Part shown: one piece after another, positions 22,413 through 33,969 of the stretch | How the letters are laid out: every line of letters starts with the position of its first letter | How positions within the stretch are numbered: the stretch's first letter is position 1 | DNA from: Arthrobotrys musiformis | Lineage: Eukaryota > Ascomycota > Orbiliomycetes > Orbiliales > Orbiliaceae | Reading direction: 5' to 3' | Length of the DNA: 64,000 bases | Assembly: GCA_036971715.1 (NCBI GenBank) | Contig: JAVHJL010000005.1 | Coordinates: 1,922,001 to 1,986,000, forward strand | Position numbers and translations under genes: made by a program | Notes under the pieces: model-generated | Told to the model about the DNA's origin: nothing | Seen by the model: the letters and a program-made list of their open reading frames with translations, nothing else | The model's database searches: none

Positions 22413-24691
22413 ATGGCGGGACGACTATTCACATCGCTGCCGTTCCGGCTTCTGCTGGTGTTAATATCGCTGTTGTGCCTTTACGATACTCCTGTAGTAG
22501 AGGCACAGGCGGACACGGATGGATATAGATCATCAGTGTAAGTTGACGTCCCTCGTGTCGCATACCGTCGAAGCTTCGGGGCCACAAGTGCAGCAGCTAA
22601 CGTCAGCCTTGATTTTCAGCTTCGATCCGAAATATATCCCCTATCAGGAGCTTTTGATCACACCCAAGACTCATGCGGGCCTTTTCAGCGTACGTTCAAA
22701 ACCTTGTGGTGATCAATTGTTCCGCCGGACGCAGCTAATCTGGATCGACTCTGTTTCTAGTTCACCGGAAGATGGCGTCGAAGACGTGATACTTATACTG
22801 CCTCCAGATGGCCAGGCACATACCTCACTGTCCTAGTTTACGGTGATACCTGTATTCTGAAGCTACGCCCTAAGCCACAAGGGCGGATAGATGATTACAG
22901 CTTCTATGTCTCAGTCGACGGCTCGGAAGATCTGCTCTATACTCTCCCATCCTTTGATTCGGTAAATAGGGATCGAGAGGTTATTTTTGTCCCTATAACC
23001 ATCCCTGGAAAGGGTAAAAATCAGAAAAAGGGGAAGCAGAGCACCCTGGACCCTCACACCGTCAGAATCATCAGTATCGCGGATCATCCATTCTCGTTTG
23101 AAGGGTTCCTAGTTGCAAATACGCTAGTACGACAAGGACAGCTTTGGACGGACGGACAGGACGATCGGATTTACGTTGAATTTATCGGAGAAGGTGTCGA
23201 TGCAGAAGTTTACGGCGGATTGCTTGGATATGATCATGATAATTCTGGAGGAGGCGTCGGAGACGATGGGGGCGCACACGCCGTGCGTCAGGTTGTGAAG
23301 AATGGCGTTTCAGTTGTTAATTCGACGCAATTCAGGGCAGCTGAGATATTGGGAATCAGACACGCACACGCAGATGCTGGAACCTGCTTCTTATCGAAGT
23401 GTGATCCTCGAGACCCGTTGCCTGGGTTGAGGGATCAGTATTTCGGTGAGAACCCGATACCGACCCAGGTTAGAGCCGAGGAGCTCGGAAAGCTTTCGAA
23501 GCAGTTCCAAGATATGTTGCAGAAGGAGTTGCAGTTCTTTAAGGAAGACCCGTGGCTGAGGCAGGTTAGCCCGCAGACAGTGATTGTGGATGTTGGTGAG
23601 AGGGACTTCTTGAGGCTCGAGGAGCCTGTAGATGCAGAGAAATTTAAGAGGGAGTTGATGGTTTTCTTGGGCCGCCTCAGGGAATCCGCGAGACCTGATG
23701 CTCACATCATCGTTGTTGGACGAGATTGGGAAAATGCGGACCCTGATGCTCCGAAATCGACCTTCCGAAGTGTGGTTCCGCAGACCAGTGAGATGAAGGC
23801 GAGAAGGATGAAGTTGTTCCAGGTTACGAAGGAGGCCGCTAGCAAGATCCATGAAGAAGGTAAGAGCCCCTTTACCACGTTGTCACTACCGCCGAATACA
23901 CCCTCTATGATGAAGCACAATTTCACACAGACCTGTTCTGAATACAAAGTCATGTGGAAGCATAAATTGATATCCAACTGCTGTCTGATTGGGCCCTTAA
24001 TATTTGCCATCACTCCACGATTCCGTACTATTCTAGCCACTCGTACTAACTGCTCTGATATTAAGATAAAAACCTTGTCTTCGCTACGATCGAACCGAGC
24101 AATTCGCCCAAGCGCGATCTCGTCGACCTTCTCTGCACCTACGTCATCCCTGTTTTCCAGGCACCCCCGAAATCCGTCAACCCGCTCGCCAAAAAGCCTC
24201 AGCCCAACAAGCAACAAAGCCTCTGCGTTTCAATCGGAAACCTAAAACATTTGTATCCTGAAATCTCAGACGAAGCGTTTATCGCAGGAGACGATCACGA
24301 GCACTTGCCGCTTTCTTCCACGGAAACCAAATTTGGGGAAGAGCATACTGCGCCTCACGAGACAGCCCACGGAGCCAGGTTTATTTTCCTTTACGCTGCC
24401 GTGTTGGTAGTCTTCTGCGCTGGGCTTGCGTACCTTCTTGCCCGCCCTTTCCTAATGGTTCTTACCAACTTGGGTATTGTTCAAGGGAACAGAAGGGTCT
24501 ATGGAGTTAGGGATATGGAGACTGGAATGGGATTCGGATTTGGAAGGACGGGAAGAGGCCGCTTTGCCAAGGAGAAGAACAGCATCAGTGTGGCTAGGAG
24601 TAATAGCGGAAGTGAAGAGGAGGGATTTGTAGTCCTGGCTGGTGGGGGAAGCCAGAGTTTAGGAGGTAGGAGGAAAGGCGGGCCGAAGTAA
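22413..24691 (+). CDS. Signal-peptide, single-TM protein of unknown function
   Basis: Predicted 639-aa protein in four exons: 22413-22537, 22620-22689, 22761-23859 and 24066-24691. All three introns keep the frame. Residues 1 to about 32 form a signal peptide (LLLVLISLLCLYDTPVVEAQA). A large lumenal or extracellular domain follows. It starts with a beta-rich part (TYLTVLVYGDTCILKLRP) and continues into an alpha/beta part (TVIVDVGERDFLRLEEP, HIIVVGRDW). A single TM helix lies near residues 530-550 (FIFLYAAVLVVFCAGLAYLL), followed by a basic, Gly/Ser-rich cytosolic tail. This is type I topology. The layout loosely resembles jelly-roll plus SGNH-hydrolase proteins, but I cannot point to catalytic residues. 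The function is unknown. Confidence 0.75.
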
Positions 24692-25484
24692 ATGGCACCC
24701 CCCACCCTTCCCTCTGCCTGAATTTGGGTGTGAATCGAAGCATTTGGCGCGGCTATCTTGTTTGCATGACATTTTAACTCTTTGTAGCATGAGCGATGTG
24801 GTGTTTTATCTGTGTGTAATCGGTATTATTGGGGAGCATTTGTTTCCCGTTCCTATCCCATCGTTCTGTGGTATTGTTTTTTATTAGGGGTTTTCCTTTT
24901 GCTTCGATTCGCATTATGTATTATGATAACTACTTTTTTCCCTTGATCGAAGCATTCTCGGCATCATTTGCAATATCAGGTTATTTCTACCCTAAGTACA
25001 TTTGTGCCTGAATTGAAGGAGGCTAGGAGGTCGCGAAATGGTACCTCTTTTAAGCTTATTACCTACTTAGTAGGTAGCTAGCCTGCAAGGCTGACTGAGG
25101 CTTAGAAGCTAAAAAACTGCCTGAAAGCTTGACTCATATTAGGAACGCTTTGCGCTCTGTTTCTTTGCCAGTGTTCAGGACCGGATTGACGTACACTCCT
25201 AGATACTTAAGTATATAAAACATACTTCGCGCACATGATGAGCGCTAAAGTTCGTGATTTTTTTTTTTTAAAAAAAAATTAATCGAATGTATAAACACCT
25301 TCCATCTTATAAGGGGTTTCATAGTATCATCACATCCTTACCATTAGTATCTATATCGACTGTTCGAGATACACGCACTCCCACGAGCTCGCTGAACACG
25401 AGGTCTCGAAGATAAAGTACCTAATAACCCAAATCCTAACTCGAACTCGAGGCCACCGTCTCGCTCACGCAATATCCACGAAAG
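24692..25484. other. Intergenic region with palindromes
   Basis: About 0.8 kb. Holds the perfect palindrome tacctac-tta-gtaggta (25060-25076), an atacttaagtat palindrome at 25203-25214 and a T12-A9 block (25258-25278). No gene seen. Confidence 0.6.
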
Positions 25485-26723
25485 ATGGGTGGATCCGCCT
25501 TCTCCAACAAGGGGATCCAAACCCCGCGAATGGATCCAAAAACCTACTACGCCCTGAAAACAAAATATCACAATATCCTCCTGACGCTATACGAGCATGT
25601 GACCACACCTCCGGAAGCACCGGAGAAAACGTCACACGGTGATCTCGATTACCTTGTTGCTGGTCCGAGGGTTCATGGCGGAGTTGAAGTGAGGATGGGG
25701 GATGTGAAGGTTGCGTTTGGGGCGGAGTATATGACTGCTATTAGTGGTGCTACTACTTCTTTCGCCGTACTCCTACCGGAGGAAGAATCTCAAGGTGGAG
25801 AAGAGAAGGGGGAGGGAGAAGAGGAGGGGAAGCCCTACGCGCAAATCGACGTTCATGTCTGCCCATCGGCTGAGAATATGCATTGGGTATCCTTCAAACA
25901 CGCCTACGGCGACTTCTGGTCCATCCTCGGCATGATGTGCCGTGCGAAAGGTCTAGTCGCGGACGAGAAGTGTCTCAATCTCCGGGTCAGAGAGATTCAA
26001 GATCATAATCGAGAATTGGCAAAAATAGAACTAACGAGGAGCGTCAGCGAGACTCTTGAGTTCTGCGGACTTGATGCTGGGAAATACGAGAAGGGGTTTG
26101 AGTGTGTGAAGGAGGTTTATGAGTACCTGGCTGAGAGCCGGTTTTTTGAGGAAGGGTATTTTAAGGAGAAGAAGTTTGCGAATGCTTCGGATAGGAGCAA
26201 AGTCGGGAAGAGGGATATGATGAGGGGGTGGTTTACATTCTTAGGGGTGGATATTGCTTTGATTGGGAAAATTGAGGGTGGTCAGAAGGGTGATGATGGT
26301 GATACAAAGCTCGAAGAAAAGAGCACGAAAGAGGAGGAAGAGATTCGAGAAAGCGGTGCTAGGACGCCGGAATGGGGGCTTACGAGAGAGCAAGTACTCG
26401 AAGAAGCATTAGAAAGGTTTGACAAGAGGCCAGCGTACGAAGAAAAGCTCGCGGCCTGGAGGAAAGATCTCACAATCGCAACGGTTCTCAGAGGTTTCAA
26501 AAAAACACTTATCGATGGCGGACATAGCGGTGAAAGGTCTGCGAGGAAAAAGGCGTCAGTTCTGAGGAAACGAATCGAAGAAGGTGAGATGGATGAGGTC
26601 TTCGATATGACCGAGGAACAAATCAAAGCTTTCATCGAAGCTCGTGTGAACGAGCTTGTGCAGAATAATGCCAATAATACGTCTGCTGACGCTGTCGGTG
26701 GAGTTGCGGCTGTACGACCCTAA
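25485..26723 (+). CDS. Nucleotidyltransferase-like fungal protein
   Basis: Single-exon 412-aa protein. I do not recognise a named family. Features seen: SHGDLDYLVAGP near residues 50-60, with a DxD-like pair, and QIDVHVCP near 124, with a further Asp on a predicted beta strand. This order of acidic residues is that of nucleotidyltransferase-fold enzymes. The HGD(L/I)D plus (Q)xDVHV arrangement is common in uncharacterised ascomycete proteins. FKHAYGDFWSILGMMCRAKG follows and looks like a conserved helix. The C-terminal part is Glu/Lys-rich and helical. Whether it is catalytically active cannot be judged. No signal peptide. Confidence 0.75.
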   Translation: MGGSAFSNKGIQTPRMDPKTYYALKTKYHNILLTLYEHVTTPPEAPEKTSHGDLDYLVAGPRVHGGVEVRMGDVKVAFGAEYMTAISGATTSFAVLLPEEESQGGEEKGEGEEEGKPYAQIDVHVCPSAENMHWVSFKHAYGDFWSILGMMCRAKGLVADEKCLNLRVREIQDHNRELAKIELTRSVSETLEFCGLDAGKYEKGFECVKEVYEYLAESRFFEEGYFKEKKFANASDRSKVGKRDMMRGWFTFLGVDIALIGKIEGGQKGDDGDTKLEEKSTKEEEEIRESGARTPEWGLTREQVLEEALERFDKRPAYEEKLAAWRKDLTIATVLRGFKKTLIDGGHSGERSARKKASVLRKRIEEGEMDEVFDMTEEQIKAFIEARVNELVQNNANNTSADAVGGVAAVRP

Positions 26724-27262
26724 GAGGGGTTGTAATTGAAAGGAGGGGGGTTTGTGGGTTTATGAATTTCTTATCAAGCACCGGGTTTCCAATCAACAAG
26801 ATTGTATCTTTGTGATATCGGTTTCATTTCTGGGCGGTGGGGCATGGAGGGGGGGATATTATATGGAAGCAAGTTGGACGAGTGGGTCGATGTGCTTACT
26901 TTACATGTATACAGCCTTACCGGGGCTGATATCAGACTAGCGCTGATATTACTCCGATTGTACCCAGACGGCCGGGATTGTAGGGCTTCCCGGAGATCGA
27001 TACAATACCTATACACGTACTGATTCCGAGGGATGATATTATGTCAGCCCGGGGTTTTCTTTTGTTTGCGGCTCAACCTTTTAATTAATTGTTGACGTAT
27101 TGTAGTCGCATGCGAGCAGGGGAATGCTGTTCTGTAGTTAATGATAGAAGGGTATAATTTAGAAGCTATTAATATTCCAACAATTCCCTACAAAAACACC
27201 AAGAATATTATAATATTAATCGAATAAATGTATAATCAAGCCTTAGGCTAATACTACCAGAT
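26724..27262. other. Intergenic region
   Basis: About 0.54 kb between two + strand genes. AT-rich close to the next ATG. No gene or repeat seen. Confidence 0.6.
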
Positions 27263-28170
27263 ATGGCGGCCTCTTTACCAGTTGATACCGGAATACCCAT
27301 TAGTAGCCCGCTAGATTACATTCTTGAGCAGGAGGCTAGAGATCAAGAGGAACAAGAAGAAACGGTACTCGAAGAGAATATTTATATCTACCAAAAGCCG
27401 CAGACAGCAAGCGAGACGAGGGATGCACCGAAATTAGAAGATGCCTTAGATCCGGATCGGGAAGGGTATCTTCATCCGGACATTCTAAAGCAATTTCGAG
27501 GTTAGTACCCCTTTAAGCACCCCCCGGTCAACCGGCTAGGCTCGGGGCCGTTCTGATTTTTGCATGGACATGAGTCGACCTTGGAATTTGGGGTTTATAT
27601 GACTAACTATCAAGTAAATTATTGCAGACGCCTATCTTTATGTTGAAAAGCGAGTGATCGAGTTTCTCGAAGAGTCCGAACTATGGGAACCGAAGTCCAA
27701 ATTTGACGAACAGCTCGAAGATGCCAAAGGTATATATTCTTTCTTAAATTAATTGACCATGAGATCCAACATAACTACGTATTTCATCAAGATATTCTTC
27801 TAGCTGGTACTAATATAATTTCGAATATATAGCATTCATAAACTCTGGCGGCAAAGACGCAAGATCCATGTTCAAAACCGAAGCCTGGCATCTAATCTTC
27901 TATATCGCCCAAATGCTGCACCCAGCACACTTTACTTACTACCCAGGGCACCAAAGGGTTACAATATACGCCACGATAGGGATGGAGATTATTCAGCTAA
28001 TCGGCGCGACTCATATGAACATGGACCGATCGTGCAGGAAGTCTGCGGCTGGGGATCGGGAAGTTGATTTTCAAGACTCCGTGCCGTATTACTGGGATCT
28101 ATCGTACGATAGAATGCCGACGAAGTGGACGGCTGTGCAAGCGCGGAAGGTGAAGGGGAGATCCGTTTAG
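27263..28170 (+). CDS. Small orphan protein
   Basis: Predicted 225-aa protein from exons 27263-27500, 27628-27729 and 27833-28170. Both introns interrupt a codon after its first base and keep the frame. I do not recognise it. The N-terminal 75 residues are acidic and probably disordered (ARDQEEQEETVLEENIY). The centre is helical and charged. The C-terminal half has a hydrophobic, aromatic core (AWHLIFYIAQMLHPAHFTYY). No signal peptide, TM segment or known motif is evident. Gene structure is supported only by frame and splice signals, so this is a moderate-confidence gene with no function assigned. Confidence 0.6.
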
Positions 28171-29314
28171 TACAATCGGGGCTTGATCGCACTGGGGAGA
28201 GGTTTTGAGTCAGAATGTTTGCCGGCATGCATGATGCTCAGATCAGGGCAATTTCAAGTTCGCGCATTTTAGTATCTTTGCAATTGAACAAGTACTTGGA
28301 ATAGTTAATATATACTAGTAATATACTCTTTGGCTTTCATCATCAATCGTATGGTCCACAAATCGAGGTATACGTATCGATATTGATCGTATTGCATGAT
28401 AATCGATATATCGGGATGGCTGGGCCTGACCCGATACCCCTTTGGTTGAATAAAAATGCAATTTACAACTTAAAGTTTTGAGCCTTTCAATGATAGTTGA
28501 TAAGGTAGATAACTATAACCGATGCCCGTGTACGATAATGATATGTTCGAATATTTCAAACCAGTGCGAATGTGTACACCAGCTGCCTTTGTTGGACCAA
28601 AAGCGTCAAATTGCTCATTTGGACGGTCAGGCTGACTCGAAGCTGTGTTGACCTTGTTGTTAGTCATACCTGTACAACAGCCAGCAGCCGGTCGCCAGCT
28701 GATGCTTAAGCCGGTCAGGTCGCACTTGCGAAAACCCCTAACCGACCTCTTAGACACTCTCAACAACTCTGATATCATCATCACCACCATCACCAACAAA
28801 CATCACCATGGCTTCAGCATAGACACATCGCATTCTAGTAAATAAGATTATATAACAGGCCAGCTACAATGCTCGCCTTTTAAGACCTCCCGAGGACTTC
28901 CGTTCCATTCTCTATCCAGCAACGACAGACACTCTGCTTGACCTAGTCAAGTGAACGAGTATCTACTCTCCACGCAATACCGTCAAAATGACACGGCGAT
29001 TAGTAGCATTGTTCAAAGTACACCTCCACCAAACGAATTGGAACTCTTTACGGAAAAGAGTGTGAATCTCCATTCTACTCTCTTGAGTTCATCTCACGTC
29101 CCAGGCGCCTAGGCGTGACAACCAACGCGAATATTCTAAACCCTCGAACGGGTTCTCGTCCTGTAAAGTCGAACTGACCGGCTGACCACGACATCTTAAT
29201 TTGAATTATAACAGAATTTAGGGATAAGACTTAACTAAGGTCTGACCCCAGATTGTGTTGGTCTAATACAGCTTCCAGAGTTGCTACTAACATACATCCA
29301 CTCCCAGCAGAATC
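28171..29314. other. Intergenic region
   Basis: About 1.1 kb ahead of the GTPase gene. AT-rich left half, pyrimidine-rich right half with CATCAC-type runs near 28780. Small frames here show no family features. No gene called. Confidence 0.55.
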
Positions 29315-31879
29315 ATGTCCAGCTTGTTCACGTTCAATCACTCACCTTCCCCTCCGTCTTCCCCATGGAATTCGGCTATCTCAACCCCGGTTCCACCGAA
29401 CTCGGATGCAGGTACTCGAGTCGCGACCCCGACGCTGCTCGTCCCTGGTCCGGGCAATGTGCATCCGAATAAGAGAGAAGGGGATGGGATCCAATCTCTA
29501 GCCAGCGAGCCTCAGGAAGGCTCGACTGAGTACAAACTGTCGCTTCGGAATCCAACCCCTCTACGACTCCAGCATTTGACAACCCAGCTTCTATGGAGAC
29601 TGCAGCAGAGTTGTCCCTCCCATAATACGGCTGGGCTAATCGCTCCTCCAGTTTCCGTTTTTGAGAATGAAGACGGAAAGGAGGTGGACGACCAATCGGG
29701 AAACCGAGTGGCGGATAAGGCCTACTATGCCACGCTCTTACAGGACAGCCAAGGCTGTCTCTATGAGATCGGAGTAGCAGATAGTGGGAAGTTGCTAGGG
29801 CTCGTTGAGAAGGAGCTAGATACCAGTTTAGATACTTTGAGAAAGATGGCCGACGCACTGGGGTGCGTGGTTGAAATTGTCCGAAGGGTAAATGTTGCCA
29901 ATACAACGAACGAAGATGGCGAGGTGATTCCTCTATTCGCCGCCGAGGCCCTAGTCCGGCCTGGACAGTTCACAGCTGCCCAGGCGGCTGGAGATGACGC
30001 TTTGGCAGAGGCCCGTCATGCAAATAACATTCCACAGTTACGCATAACCCTGACTGGCCCAACAAATGTGGGCAAATCCTCCCTGCTAGGGACATTGACC
30101 TCTAGCACCCTTGACAACGGGCGTGGCAAGTCTAGACTTTCGCTCCTGAAGCACCGACATGAAGTCGCAACTGGTAACACCTCAAGCATAGCAAGTGAGC
30201 TGCTTGGGTTTACGGCAAGTGGCGAAATGGTCAATTATCATTCAGGTAATGTTGGAAGCTGGATGGATATACATGCCACAGTAGGATCAAGCACAGCAGA
30301 CCTCAAAGAGGGCCAAGAGAACTTTGCTAGAACCGTGTTTCTACTTGACTCTGCTGGCCTATTTAAGTACAGACGCACAGCGATCAGGGGTCTAGTTGGG
30401 TGGGCACCTCACTACACCGCCATCGTCATGGCCAGCGATATTGAGCTTCCAGACACTGCTACAGGCCCTGCCTTTGAGTATATCATGCTTTGCCTGAAAC
30501 TCAAACTTAGGTTTTTCCTATTGATAACAAAGTTGGACCTTGCGAGCAATGCAGGACTGAGAAAGTTGTGCAAGTTGGCTTTTGAAGCTATCAGGGCCGC
30601 AGGCAAAGAGCCAAAGGTCGTGCAGGGTGGGGAAGCTGATATGGTCAAGTTTATTTCCTTGAATAAGGATGCAGTTCTGGATGGTTCCGTTGTTCCGATC
30701 CTCCTGGTTAGTTCCGTGACTGGTAAAGGAATTGACACACTACAGGCTCTCATCGGGCATTTGCCCATACCGCCTCCTGTCGAGCCAGTTCCTGGAGACG
30801 ATGAGGACTCAGCGGAGGCATCGGCAAATTTGAAGCCTCTATTCCATGTGGAGGATGTCTTCGAAACTGTCTCAACTTTAGTTGAAACTGTGCTTGGTGG
30901 ACATGTGAAGTATGGGCAAATTAATATGGGAGACAAGCTGTTGCTTGGACCGTTCCCGTCCCTTTCCTACTCTCGACCAACAACACCAGCTTCCAGTTTC
31001 GCAGAGCATGGGAAATATCTCAGCCGTTCGCCAAACATGTCTCCTGGGAAGCACAGCCATGATCACCTGGCTCCAGAGGAGATCGGTGAATGGAAAGCGG
31101 TGAAAGTTGTTAGCATTCGCAAGTGCCGCCTCCCCGTTGCTTCATTAACGGCCGGCGAAGTTGGAACTATTGGGTTGTGTCTTTGGAGTGAGGTCCCAGC
31201 TCCAGACGCACCATCTCATCCATCTCACCCTGCGATTACTCGATTGATGTCAAGTGAACGGCTCAGCCCGCCTGGGCTGAAGATCCACGCCCCGCAACCG
31301 ACGGCACTTCACAGGGGCTCACTCCAGAAATCGGTTTCGTTTGCGAACACTCTCGATGTGCCACATACTATGCATGTTGGTCTTTCAGGAGATCGCAGGC
31401 TGCGGAAGGGTATGGTTCTCCTACCGCGTGGTACGGACACAGGAATCGTAACACAACCCAAGATTTCCACCGGTTTCAGCGCTGAGTTTGAAATCTCAGA
31501 GGAGCGCGGTGGGGTTCCGTTAAGCATTGGTGCCAACGCCATTGTGTATTTTGGGAGTGTGAGAACCTGCGCTCGAGTTTTGGACAGAATACTTGTTGCC
31601 GGCGAGGGTGGCGGTGAAGCGCATGATAAGTCTGCGGAGGATTCAGGAGGGTTGTTCGGGTTTGATGAGGAGGAGGAGGAGAATGGGGAGAAGGCTTCTG
31701 GAACGGCGGCTGTTGCTGGCACGGTTAGGTATTCTTTCGGTTTCACTGCTACTGTTGAGTGGATCGAGGAAGGAACTACGCTGTTGGTCACAGACAGTGG
31801 GCGACAGGGCGGCGGTGTAGGTGACGTTGGATTGGGGTTGGATGCGGCAATGTGTGGTAGGATTGTGAGTGTGGATTGA
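29315..31879 (+). CDS. GTPBP1/GTPBP2-like translational GTPase
   Basis: Single-exon 854-aa protein of the elongation-factor superfamily. The P-loop GPTNVGKSS lies near residue 248. The GTPBP1/2 signature follows: DNGRGKSRLSLLKHRHEVATGNTSSIASELLGF, where the family has DNGRGxARxxLFxHxHExxxGRTSS. G3 is DSAGL near 345 and G4 is TKLDLAS near 403, a TKxD variant usual in this family. Beta-barrel EF-Tu-like domains 2 and 3 follow (KYGQINMGDKLLLGPF, and later VEWIEEGTTLLV). Human GTPBP1 and GTPBP2 act in ribosome rescue and mRNA decay. The fungal protein has an N-terminal Ser/Pro-rich extension and Ser/Pro-rich insertions between barrel strands. Family call is strong. Confidence 0.88.
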   Translation: MSSLFTFNHSPSPPSSPWNSAISTPVPPNSDAGTRVATPTLLVPGPGNVHPNKREGDGIQSLASEPQEGSTEYKLSLRNPTPLRLQHLTTQLLWRLQQSCPSHNTAGLIAPPVSVFENEDGKEVDDQSGNRVADKAYYATLLQDSQGCLYEIGVADSGKLLGLVEKELDTSLDTLRKMADALGCVVEIVRRVNVANTTNEDGEVIPLFAAEALVRPGQFTAAQAAGDDALAEARHANNIPQLRITLTGPTNVGKSSLLGTLTSSTLDNGRGKSRLSLLKHRHEVATGNTSSIASELLGFTASGEMVNYHSGNVGSWMDIHATVGSSTADLKEGQENFARTVFLLDSAGLFKYRRTAIRGLVGWAPHYTAIVMASDIELPDTATGPAFEYIMLCLKLKLRFFLLITKLDLASNAGLRKLCKLAFEAIRAAGKEPKVVQGGEADMVKFISLNKDAVLDGSVVPILLVSSVTGKGIDTLQALIGHLPIPPPVEPVPGDDEDSAEASANLKPLFHVEDVFETVSTLVETVLGGHVKYGQINMGDKLLLGPFPSLSYSRPTTPASSFAEHGKYLSRSPNMSPGKHSHDHLAPEEIGEWKAVKVVSIRKCRLPVASLTAGEVGTIGLCLWSEVPAPDAPSHPSHPAITRLMSSERLSPPGLKIHAPQPTALHRGSLQKSVSFANTLDVPHTMHVGLSGDRRLRKGMVLLPRGTDTGIVTQPKISTGFSAEFEISEERGGVPLSIGANAIVYFGSVRTCARVLDRILVAGEGGGEAHDKSAEDSGGLFGFDEEEEENGEKASGTAAVAGTVRYSFGFTATVEWIEEGTTLLVTDSGRQGGGVGDVGLGLDAAMCGRIVSVD

Positions 31880-32826
31880 TGCTCAACTCCCATCACTAAA
31901 TTTGCCTTTCCAATCCACAATTCATTTTAAACGGAGGATGAATTAAACATGGGGACGTCAGAATGGATCTCGCGAATGCTTTTGTCAATGCTCTTTGGTT
32001 TCGGTACTTTTTTTTTTCTTCGATACTAGTTATAATAGTTCCTTAATTCTTGATCTTTTGTTTCTTTTAGAAAAAAAAAAAAAAAAAAAAAAAATTTTTT
32101 TGCGCAGGAAAAAGTGTGATTACCCGTGGCTGCAATGAGTTATGAAGTAGAGTGTGAACATGGCTTCTGCCACAGTGTAATCTTCTAAAGTTGGAGCAGT
32201 TGCAAGAGCGTAGGTATTGGTATTGGTGGCCCAGCTTCACTTTGAGTGCAAGAGCATCGTTTTGGGTCAAGTTACCAACACAAAAAATCCAACATGTGGT
32301 TTCATCTTTCGAGAATTGAAACTGGAATTAACATAGCTGCTATATACGGAGCTGTTGTTGCGGTTGGAGATATTATGCTATTGCTGTCTGTAAAACTTGG
32401 TTCGATGCAATTGCAACTTATAACCACCTTGCAGTAAACCCAGACCGCAGGATGTCATTGGGATCATAGCAGTTCATAAGGGCCCGGTATACCCAACCGG
32501 CTGGAGCCAGATCTTCTTCCTCCCGTTCCTCCTTCTGCCTTTCTTTCTTTCTTTCTTTCTATTTCTATGTGTATACATATATATGCACTGAGATTTAAAT
32601 TTTTACAAAATAATATTGAGATACGTTGCAGAGCCTATATCAACCAGCTTTATAATATATAATTAAGAAAAGTATACTCTTTAACGCCCACCATTAAACT
32701 TCCTAACAAAAAAGAGGCATCTGTCGGTGCTAACTTGAAAAATTAGAGGGATCAGCGACCCGAATAGCAAGCGTCAAGGGACAGATTGAAATAAAATCAA
32801 AGCCTCGAGGTACCCTAACGCCAAAA
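31880..32826. other. Intergenic region with A/T tract
   Basis: 3' flank of the GTPase gene, then promoter of the next gene. Holds an A24-T7 block (32071-32101) and a CTTT microsatellite near 32541-32563. No gene seen. Confidence 0.6.
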
Positions 32827-33969
32827 ATGGGGCTTTCCAAGGTCCTGACCGCTCTTGTGGTTTGCATTTTGTATTTGGGGGCGTCTGTCCACGCAGGCGC
32901 TGGCGGAAATTTGGATAAGGAGAAGCGCGAGGTAATGTTTGAGTCGTCCTTGTTTGATTGAGGCCGAGATGCATGACCTGTGTAATTTTTGTATGCTTGA
33001 AGATTGAAGAAGTAGTACTGACGGTGTATTGGACTTTAGATGAGGGCCCTCCTAGCCCGATGGGCAGGACCTAGGGTGAACCCCGCTTTGCAAGTAAGTA
33101 TTACCTCAGAGTTAGTTTCGGCATCGGGAGAAAGAAAAGGGTGGTATCGAAGCTGGCCTTTGATACCGGAGGCTGTTACGGCGTAACTCTACAATTTCTT
33201 CTTGGAGATGTTTTTTGCTTATATAAGATTTGGAATATAGTACTACAACATCACCGGCCGTGATGCCATGGGTAGGTGGAAAGGTGCCGACGACAGCAAC
33301 GAATTACGCAAGAAGTATGGGTTCAATCCTATAGACTACGAAAGGCTCAACATCACCGAAGCTGGCATGCCCGAGCTTATAAACCTCATAAAACGCCACT
33401 CAGGCGGCGGCGTGTCTGTTCACAAGGAAACCATCTATGCCGTCGTGGGATGGCGTGGGTACACACAAAAGTTCCTGGAATTCGTTAAATTCCTCAAGAC
33501 CGAGGTGGAGCCTGCAGTTACACGAGGAAAAGTCGAAGCTACCCCTGGTTGTCGCCCCGTCTGGGCTAGCTGTCAGCCGGGCCCGGGAGCTACGTACACC
33601 GGGGAAGAGTACCTGGAGTTATGCAACTTTGGTACCGAAACTCAAATTATAGATATGGCGGATATATTCGCTCGTTTCTGGGCCATGATGATTGGGAAGA
33701 TTTGGGAGGCAGCGAGCACCTGGAGATACGCGGAACTGAGATTATCGCTTCATATCGAGGAGCAGCAGTGGAGTGGGAACCATGAGGCGCATGTGGATTA
33801 CCCTTTTATCGGGGCATTGTCTAAGCAGATCTTAATGTACTCTTGGCCCAGCAATGAGGTCAACATCGGTGTGGGTTTCTATCGTGATCGTCGACTCGTC
33901 GAAAAACCCGATGAAATTAAGAAAGTTTTTAAGCTGGATTGCGGTAGGTTCGCTGAATACGGAAGATGA
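32827..33969 (+). CDS. Secreted protein of unknown function
   Basis: Predicted 295-aa protein from exons 32827-32931, 33040-33093 and 33241-33969, all in phase 0. The first exon encodes a clear signal peptide (LTALVVCILYLGASVHA) with likely cleavage near residue 23, followed by a KR-containing segment that could be a Kex2-type site. The mature protein has four cysteines (VEATPGC, WASC, LELC, LDC), N-glycosylation sequons (NIT twice) and many Trp/Tyr residues. I recognise no enzyme motif. Size and composition fit fungal secreted orphan proteins, which include effector candidates, but there is no direct evidence of such a role. Confidence 0.68.

Noticed and set aside
29376..29906. 176-residue minus-strand frame inside the GTPase gene
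   Set aside because: Antisense to the GTPase N-terminal part; composition typical of a shadow frame.
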